Assembly (NCBI RefSeq): GCF_937616625.2
Contig: NC_065577.1
Span: 16,691,501 to 16,755,500, forward strand
Length of the DNA stretch: 64,000 bases
Source: Mercurialis annua
Lineage: Eukaryota > Streptophyta > Magnoliopsida > Malpighiales > Euphorbiaceae
Direction of reading: 5' to 3'
Position numbers and translations under genes: made by a program. Each line of letters starts with the position of its first letter. The stretch's first letter is position 1. The notes below the pieces were generated by a model. It had not been told where the DNA came from and made no database searches. It saw only the letters and a program-made list of their open reading frames with translations. Positions 56,346 to 64,000 of the stretch are shown here, piece by piece.

Positions 56346-56939
56346 ACCCATTGGATTATGTTTATTATGTAGAATTGTGGATTAGGGTTCCAACTATTAT
56401 TTGTAATATCGTTATTAAATGTTTTAAACAGTTTTAAAGGTTTTCCACTTAATAAATGTAGATAGTGGTATAAACTCATCTCAGTATATCTAACCCCGTT
56501 GTTTTCCTAATTTTTCCCAGGGTTATGATCTGAGAGAGTCCGGTGATCTCTGCATTTACTTTTCTTCGTAGGTTCCATTTATTTTTGATAAACTGTAAAA
56601 CTGTTTTATTCTTAGACCGCAGTAGTAACTAGACGTCTTTATTATTATTATAGTTTTGTCGGATTGGTTTGACTAGTTATATTGCTTTGGCATGTTATAT
56701 TATTTAAATTGGTTTATGTTAAATCTATTTTAGACTTGAAATTGGATAAGCATGTTATATTAACTGTTGAATATTATAACTGCTAGATTTAGATTGAAGT
56801 CTCGGTTGCCCCCGAGCATTGGTTTTTCTGCAGGTTTATGTGATTGTATGTCAATTGAAAGGCTAGCTACGGGTTTTGGTACTACATTACCCATACCCTA
56901 GCACCGGTCGTGATTCATGAAAATGGGTCGTGACAAACT

Positions 56940-56951
56940 TGGTATCAGAGC
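56940..56951 (+). other. Primer-binding site of LARD-2
   Basis: TGGTATCAGAGC, initiator Met type, four bases after the LTR. Confidence 0.9.
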
Positions 56952-58459
56952 TTTGGTTTCAAACCAAGGCCTTATGCATGTTATTTGATATGTGTTTTGG
57001 CATGATAAGTGGTGTCGTGTCTTAGGAACTACTGCGGAATTAGGATTCGTGTCTTGTCTTTTAAAACGTCATCATTTGTTTTCAAACTTTCAGCCTACAT
57101 CATATAGGTGATGTCTGTCAGTCTTTATTTAGTGTTGATGTTATGATTGACAATTAATTTCACTTGGATGTTACTTGCTGTGTTTTATCATGTTGAGATT
57201 ATTTCACTTGGGTGATTATAACTGTTTTCGATTTCTCGGGAAATCATAGTTTGGTAAATTTTTCTAAATTCATACTTGGGTAAGATGTTGTTTGAAAAAC
57301 TTTGGTTTTATGCCATTAATGGTTTTAAATAACGATGAATTATATGTAGTACAATTTGGATTTGGCCGTAATTGCTGGGTGCTATATACGTTAGCACCTA
57401 TGAGGATATTTAGGCGTTAACCTAAATTTTGGGTCAAATCGTAAAACGTGTTTTGGTGGTCATAAATTGTTTGACCACATGTTGTTTTAAAATTTTCATG
57501 GAGAACATCTGTTTTATCTGATTTGTGTTTCGACACAGAATTATAAAGGAAGTTTGCTTTTAAATTTTTAAGAAGTTTGATTTTTTGTTGGGTTACCAGT
57601 AAAAAGAAATTCTTGTATTTGGAAATATTATGTTTGGTTTGGTGTTAACAAGCGATGATTTCAAAATGATATTTTATGAGATGAGCCATTGTTTTAAGAA
57701 TTTAACGTTGAAATAATTTTATCAAGTTGTAATATGTCATCATTTTAAATTTTTGGGATTTACGGAATGGCTGTTTGAAATCAAAGATTTCTCACTTGAG
57801 TTTTAAATTATCGTTTAGCGATTGGTTTAAGTTGAGCTCCCAAATTTTAAAAGGATGAAAATTTTATTTAATTTTTTTTCGGATTTACAAATATTTTGAA
57901 TGCGTTTTATAAACGGGTGCTTTGGGTTCTACTTGGGTCACCCAAACATAGGAGTTAAGCTTGGTAGTTGTAATGACTCGGCTAGCTCGATGATTTTATG
58001 GTTTTAGATACTTGGGTATTCGTTTTAAAACAATTGATTATAAAAAGTGACTTTTAAAGATAGTGATTTTGTTTTAACGGTGGGGCTCAACTAAAAGATT
58101 GGAAATTTTATAATTGACTTCAAATTTCAAAATGATTTTTGAAGTGTATTCTTAAGAGATGATATTATTGCAAGTTTTTTTTGATACAAAGATTCAAGCT
58201 TGTTGTAGCATGTCTTAATGTTTGTCTTTAAGAATGATTAAGTCATTTTGCTGAATGGCATGATTGCGTGGTTTATAATTTACAAATTTGGTTACTTTTA
58301 GAACTAATATACGTAATATGATTCGCTTGTCTGTGGGACTAAGTTGATTGTTTTTGTTTTGTCTGTTCGTGCGGAGTAGCACGTGAGATGACTTAATCAC
58401 GTGGTTATGGTTGGCTTACCTCGATGTATAGTTTGACCTTTGAGTAAGACCTTCCTTTA

Positions 58460-59470
58460 GATCTTGTTTCCTTTGTTTGGTTTAGGGTTGCGCAGAGTTT
58501 TGCTGTTTCTGTTTCGTGGATCGAAACCTTCGGGTTTTGATATCGAGGAATACGAGGGAAGTATTCCCTCGGATTGGCTGATGATATCTGATTATCCTAG
58601 ATTAGATATTGAAAACTCTGAACCGAGAAGATAGACCAGTGTATTAATACACTGGTATTTCCATCAAGTCTGAGGATGCGATGCAAGAGCTGGCGGTAAC
58701 TTTCATAGGAACGTATTTTATGTGCTATTTTCTTTGGACATGCTCAGTCTGGATTGAGGTTAGTTAGATACTTTTTATAGTAGAGTTGTAATGAAGTTAT
58801 TAGGAGGAGTTGCTGTATAGCATCAGATATTTGATAGGTTGCAAGTACGGAGTTGAGGAATATTTTGAGGTTATCGAGTGCACATCTCACAGAGTGTAAC
58901 GTCTAGCAAATGTTTTATTGGGAAATGGATTTCAAAGATTGATTTGCTAAAATATTTGATATATTTTCAACACGTAATTGTGCCCAGACATATCATGAAC
59001 ATGCATTTTGAATGTCACGAGTAGGATTGCATTGAGCACTGAGTATGTTCACTAAATAAAAGATAAACAAAAAAATTGATACATGAATAATAGTACATTC
59101 ATCACGTGCATAGAAATGATTAGGGTTGGATGCAACTCCTTGGGGATGAGAGATGTCGTCACCCTGGCGCACAATTATGTAAAATGGATTTTATCGATAA
59201 AGTGTTTTGGGAAAGATGTGTTGAAACGAACTCGCGAGTGACATTGTGATTTATAAAGTTGTTGGATTTCAAATGATTTTGAAACTGTTACTGAAAGGTA
59301 GCTAGACAAATACTCTGTGATGATGGTGATGATTATTGGACGTTTACGTTGTGAGCGATTGGTCTGTAGTTTCAGAATCTTGTGGTTATAAGTAAGAATG
59401 ATTTTGAGGTTTCACTCGATAATTAGTCGTACCAAGTGTGGTGTATGATTAGATTCAGAATAGAAGGCTT
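58460..59470 (+). other. LARD-2-specific segment of unknown origin
   Basis: About 1 kb absent from LARD-1 and not recognisably gag or pol. It contains a 22-bp perfect palindrome at 58635-58656 (each half ACCAGTGTATT) and a hairpin CGAGGGAA-GTA-TTCCCTCG at 58553-58571. No gene is seen. Boundaries are approximate. Confidence 0.55.
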
Positions 59471-60835
59471 TAGTGATAATTTCCAATTTGTGATTTAAGA
59501 ATTTGTCGATTAAGGATGTTGATTATGCTCATGTGTGTATATACACTATATTTTTTTAAGGAAACTTTATCTTTTCAGATTTGAAATTGTCCAAGTATTT
59601 TAGTGTATTGATATAAGGTATGTTTATAAACAAGAAATTTACATTGCTGAGGAAAGGGAGAAATTTTTTGAAAATTGATTCAAAAGGAATAATAAAGTTT
59701 TCGCTTGAGCAAATTCTTCAAATTGTGTTTTTGTTTGAAAGGATTTAGAAGCGACTTAAAATTTTGGGATGTTTGAAACATCAATGTGTATTTTGAATAT
59801 GGAGGATTTTGCGACAATTGGCTTTTAAAGTATAAACTATTTAAAAAGTGTTTTAACAAGTTTGATTTAAGAGAACATAAATTTTGAAAGTTGAACTGTT
59901 TTATAAATTTGTAAATGTATTAAAAGTAAAAAATTCAGATTCAAAATGTGGATATTTTAAAAATTCTCAAGGGTTTGTAAAACCGATGGTTTTTCAACGG
60001 TATAGATATTTCGATGTTAAATGTAAAAGGAGGTGTAAGACGTAGAGTCTTTTAAACAGGGTGGGAATTTTTTTTGTATATAAATGTTTTGTATTAAAAG
60101 ATTTTATACCCTCATGGGTTGGTTTTGAGCATAACTAACAATCCGGTCGTAGTAGATGGGTCATATTGATCATTCGTTGTATACGAGGTTATAGTAAATT
60201 GATCGAATAATTTTGAGGATTTGAGTTTGATTTGGTTATACGAGATAGTTGATTTGAGAATCCGGAATCGCGGTTAATAGGTTTCGACAACCATGATTGG
60301 TTGATCGATTTTGTTAATTGATGGTGTTATTGTAATGTTTGTATATCGTTTTGATCATGGTTGAACAATTGTTGTGAGAGATAAAAATTTTGAGTTGCCA
60401 GATGCAGTCAGTGTTCAGTATAGTCGTGGCGTTATGTTTCTGAGTGATTGGAATAATCATTTGATGGATATTGTTTATCACTGATATAGAAAATTTTTGT
60501 TATCATGAAAGAGGTTCGCTTTTCTTTAAATTGCGATATGAGTTTTTGTGTTTTATGATTCACAATTTAAGGGTATTATCGAATTGGTACTAATCGTTAG
60601 GATTAGATTGTTTTTATAATGTTTGTTTTGGAACCGAAATATTATCAGAAGTTTATTGATGTAATATCCCGTAAAATTTTTACATTTATTTTTTTGATAA
60701 ATTCCGACAATTTTCCGATCGTTTTGAAATAACTTCGATGATAGCGGTTTGATTCAAGTTGGTTCGGATTGGGGTTGATTTATTGGTTCAATTTTTTTTA
60801 TTATTTAAAAAGAAAAAAAAAGGGGATTTCACATG

Positions 60836-60955
60836 TGTCTCGTACGAAACCACAAGGTCTCGTACGAGACCCATGATTTTCAGGCCTGGTCTCGTACGAG
60901 ACCAGGATTCCCGAACGGGACTCAGCCTAAAAGGTTGAGTCTCGTTCGAGAATTG
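60836..60955 (+). repeat. Palindrome cluster upstream of TATA, solo LTR
   Basis: TCTCGTACGA-type units, a 22-bp perfect palindrome at 60885-60906 (half-site CCTGGTCTCGT), a CCCGAACGGGA unit and TTGAGTCTCGTTCGAGAATT. Confidence 0.85.
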
Positions 60956-61022
60956 TAGCAGCCCATTCGAGCCTTTCATCTAGCCCACTTCGCGCTCATT
61001 TTCGACCTAGTTCCTCTCGTTA

Positions 61023-61030
61023 TTTATAAA
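61023..61030 (+). promoter_or_regulatory. TATA box of solo LTR
   Basis: TTTATAAA, about 70 bp after the palindrome cluster and 119 nt before the donor consensus at 61142; the predicted first exon has no ATG. Confidence 0.7.
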
Positions 61031-61138
61031 CGCTTTCTAAACGAAAAACCTAGATCACGCTGCAAATAAACCCTAGCCGTTTTCCTTTTGTTCTTTCGCT
61101 GAGTATTGAATCCGTAATCATCCTCCAAAGATCGCTGT

Positions 61139-61147
61139 TCAGTAAGT
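61139..61147 (+). promoter_or_regulatory. Splice-donor consensus in solo LTR
   Basis: TCA|GTAAGT, the strongest donor match among the LTRs here. Confidence 0.55.
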
Positions 61148-62731
61148 GTTTATAATTGCTTTTAATTTCAGATTTTGCTTTTGAACGGCTTTGCGTAATT
61201 TGAGTCGTTCTTGTTCGTTTCTAGATCGAAACTGATTCCGTTTGATCCCAGACGTTCTAGACTCCCGTACCTTCGATTCCCTATCTCGGTTTTGTTAAAC
61301 GGTACGTAATCGATCTCGTTTCAATCGCCGTACGGTTTCCGTTCTAAAGCTTTGTGTAATCTGTTTCTTATTTCTTTGTTACTGCCGATGGTTTCTTTTA
61401 CTTAGGCCATGATTTTAGTTGATTCATGTTGTTTAGTCTCTATATTTTGGGTAGGCAAATCGTTGAATCTCAGTTGTGCTTCGTCTCGGTTTCGTTTAGT
61501 TCGTTTCCGTGTGATGTTAATTAATGGGTATTGATAAAACTTAAACATAAGTGTTGTTCTTATGATTTTGAGTTATGGGTTAGGTTATGTTTAAGGATAT
61601 AGATTGATTAAGTTTGAGGTTGAATTCTTGTTTAAGGATATCACAGTAGCAAAAATGGTGTTTGGAAGGCTTTCATGTTGGCGGGGATTAAGGGTAGTTT
61701 GAATGGAAAGGATGGTCAAATAACCTTTATGATCACCAAAGTCTTTTACTTAAAACAAATTAATCCTTAAGGTTAAACTTGAAACTAATAACTTGGGTTT
61801 TATTTTTGAATATAAATTAAATAGTGAAAACGATAGATAACCATAAATTAAGTTAATATAATTACACGGGTAATTATATTTGCCTTCAAATGTCGTTTTG
61901 TCAAAAGTTGGCTAAATTACAATTTAGCCCCTAAACTTATTCTACAACTTAATTAAGTGGATTTTTGGTTAATAACTTTATAGTTGGTTTTAATTATAAA
62001 GAAAAGCAATTAATTTGATTTCGGATATCAAATTGACTAAAGTACAATTTAGTCCCTAATTGGCAAAAGTACAATTTAGTCCCTAAACTTTTATTAACTT
62101 AAAATGATTAAGTTTTTGATTTGTAACTTGGGTTACTTAGAATTGAAGTTATTGAGTTCCGCTTTTAAAATGGATTATTATTTTGCTAATTTATTTTATA
62201 AATATAAACTTGGGTTTATATTTGATAATTGTTTTGAGTCGGGTTAGACTTGGGTCACCCGACCAGTGAGGTTAGCTTGGTAGTTATTGGTAACTCGGCT
62301 GACCCACTATTTGGAAATTATTTATTATTTAAAGTTATTAAATAATATTTATAAATTGAATTTTAAGCGAGAACTCAATAGACTTATTTAAATTGGGCTT
62401 TATTTACCTAATGGGTATTATTTGTGTGTGTGCTTTGGATTGTTTATTCCGACGTGTTATTCGTGCTAGTCCTATGTGGTGTCTAGTACTCTTTAGAGTT
62501 AGGGTCTGATTTTAATAATTATTTTATTTGTCTAGACTCGTCTACTGTTCGTGCTTCAGAGGCGAACCAGAGTTAGTTGCTTGCCGGTATTTCACGTGGA
62601 TTAGCAAGCAGTGAGTTTGTACTTACTATTTACCGCTTTATTAAGTAAATTGTTATTTTGATATTAAATATATATACTGTACGTATATTTCGAACTGTTT
62701 TTATATTATGGCTTCTAGTTGGAACATGCTA

Positions 62732-62750
62732 CCTAATGGGCATCATTAGG
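62732..62750 (+). other. Conserved LTR hairpin, GGCAT loop, alternative stem
   Basis: CCTAATG-GGCAT-CATTAGG, as in LARD-2. Confidence 0.75.
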
Positions 62751-63518
62751 ACTGCGTGCGCACCGGTAATGATCTGGGAAAGGTAATTATGGTAATGTGG
62801 TAACTCGGTGTGAGCATAGCTCTCAGGACCAAGTAGAGTAACTCGGTGTAGCTCAGCTCTCGGGACTCTGGTATAAGTGTGGTCAGTGGTAACTTGGTGT
62901 AGCTCAGCTCTCGGGACCAGACCTGTTGGATTATGGTTATTATTTAGAATTGTGGATTAGGGTTCCAACTATTATTCGTAATATCGTTATGAAGTGTTTT
63001 AAACAATTTTAAAGGTTTTCCACTTAATAAATGTAGATAGTGGTATAAACTCATCTCAGTATATCTGACCCCGTTGTTTTTCCCAATTTTTCCCAGGGTT
63101 ATGATCTGAGAGAGTCTGGTGATCTCCGCATTTACTTTTCCTCGGAGGTTCCATTTATTTTAGTAGAACTATCAAACTATTTTATTCTTAGACCGCAGTA
63201 GTTGACTAGACGTCTTTATTATTATTACAGTTGTTTGTCGGATTAGTCTGACTAGTTATAATGCTCTGACATATTATATGTTTTATTCGGATTATTTATG
63301 TTATGCCTACTTTTAGACTCAGAATTGGATAAGCATGTTATATTAATTAATTAATATTATAACTGCTAGATTTATGCTGAAGTCTCGGTTGCCCCCGAGC
63401 ATTGGTTTTCTGCAGGTTTAATTAAATTGTATGTTATAAGAAAGGCTAGCTACGGGTGTTGGTGCTACATTACCCATGCCCTAGCGCCGGTCACGATTCA
63501 TGAAAATGGGTCGTGACA

Positions 63519-64000
63519 ATTGAGTTTTGTTATCGATTATTTTGTTGTTGACTTATTATAAGTGGAAGAAAGTAGAAGTTTTAGAACATAAGATTTTATC
63601 AACTTGTGTTTTCGGTTTTCCTGTTGAGACGATCGAGTTTAAAATTGTAAGAATTATAGTTAAGCTTAGGGCTTGACCTTGCGCTTTGACATTGAGGATT
63701 ATATAATCGATAAGATTTGAGCTGGTTTTGAAAGCCACTCCAATACAGAGTAATTGTGACTCTTAATTGGAAATTTATTGTTTATTCAAATTGCGTTGAT
63801 CGAGTAATAGTTGGAGCACCAAGATGTTAGGATCAGAAATTTGTGCATATATGTGATTTGTGACTGCTTATTGTGAATCAGTTTCAGATTTGAAATTCGA
63901 GGCTCGATTTGTTTATCCTAAGTGATTCAGTTGGGTTTTATGTGAGAGAGTTGTATTACCTCGTTTGGTTTCACCTAGAAATGGTGTTATTATTATTATT
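63519..64000 (+). mobile_element. LARD-2 internal domain, second part, running off the window
   Basis: Starts with the right ATTGA copy and aligns with LARD-1 from about 2350 down toward 1980 on the minus strand. The chromodomain relic seen in LARD-1 should lie at or just beyond the window end; the last 150 bases are already diverged. Confidence 0.8.

Larger units (their letters stand above)
54334..56935 (+). mobile_element. LARD-2 5' LTR
   Basis: 2,602 bp, TGTAACACCCTG to GGTCGTGACA, inserted in the A2 3' LTR. Its first 800 bp are unlike the other LTRs and contain a 45-bp direct repeat (TTATTAATAAAAT units, 54592-54634 and 54650-54698) in place of palindromes, and CATATAA at 54734-54740 as a possible TATA box. 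The 3' half matches the other Tekay-type LTRs, with the hairpin at 56152-56170 and the TAACTCGGTG triplicate at 56218-56345. Confidence 0.9.
56936..60659 (+). mobile_element. LARD-2 internal domain, first part
   Basis: Non-coding, with PBS TGGTATCAGAGC at 56940-56951 and the intact palindrome TTTGGTTTCAAACCAA behind it. It aligns with LARD-1 (minus) along most of its length, but 58460-59470 is extra, as LARD-1 has only about 100 bp there. No long ORF. It is interrupted at 60659 by the solo LTR. Confidence 0.82.
60660..63518 (+). mobile_element. Solo Tekay-type LTR in LARD-2
   Basis: 2,859 bp, TGTAATATCCCG to GGTCGTGACA, with ATTGA on both sides (60655-60659 and 63519-63523) and no internal domain. 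It has a palindrome cluster (60836-60955), TTTATAAA at 61023-61030, donor CA|GTAAGT with GT at 61142, hairpin 62732-62750 and the TAACTCGGTG triplicate 62797-62925. It is the best reference for the composite at 46489-52276. Confidence 0.93.

Overview
The window is plant nuclear DNA, very probably from an angiosperm, made entirely of LTR retrotransposons nested in or abutting one another. I see no host gene, rRNA, tRNA or CRISPR array. Primer-binding sites (initiator-Met type for the Tekay-like and Copia elements, Asp type for Athila), plant-lineage polymerases (Tekay/Del chromovirus, Athila, Ty1/Copia) and TATA-driven LTRs place it in a repeat-rich, pericentromere-like region. The species cannot be named.

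Layout. (1) 1-8149: a minus-strand non-autonomous Tekay-derived element (LARD-like), with its 3' LTR cut by the window start, a non-coding interior holding a chromodomain relic, and a 5' LTR lacking its last 5 bp. (2) 8146-54333: a plus-strand Tekay tandem array, LTR-interior-LTR-interior-LTR. Copy A1 (9945-15305) is one gag-pol frame broken by stops. Copy A2 (18275-52754) is split by three insertions: a young 14.6-kb Athila element (20755-35385, minus, TSD GATAC), a young 8.7-kb Copia element (36254-44937, minus, TSD CTTCT), and an inverted composite of Tekay-type LTRs (46489-52276, no TSD) that holds a solo LTR (46867-49911, TSD TAAAA). (3) 54334-64000: a plus-strand LARD inserted in the last Tekay LTR, whose interior holds a solo LTR (60660-63518, TSD ATTGA) and which runs off the window.

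How the parts relate. A1 and A2 share three nonsense codons and nearly all premature stops are C-to-T type, as expected of a methylated family; shared stops and shared LTRs point to tandem duplication by unequal exchange. The LARDs keep the Tekay LTR ends, PBS, leader and PPT but no polymerase, so they look like parasites of Tekay proteins. Athila has intact gag and pol in two overlapping frames plus two accessory ORFs, one an acidic protein with two AT-hook-like motifs behind its own TATA box, the other a putative plant transposon protein with a proline linker and coiled coil, possibly behind its own promoter and intron. Copia has a full gag-pol with one homopolymer frameshift.

The least expected structure is in the Tekay-type LTRs: most have short self-complementary motifs just upstream of a TATA box, then an ATG-free stretch of about 100 nt ending in a splice-donor consensus, and further on a hairpin with a GGCAT loop whose stem changes by compensatory substitutions between subfamilies. 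A splice-acceptor consensus sits 2 nt before the gag ATG. Together these suggest a spliced gag mRNA separate from the unspliced genomic RNA.
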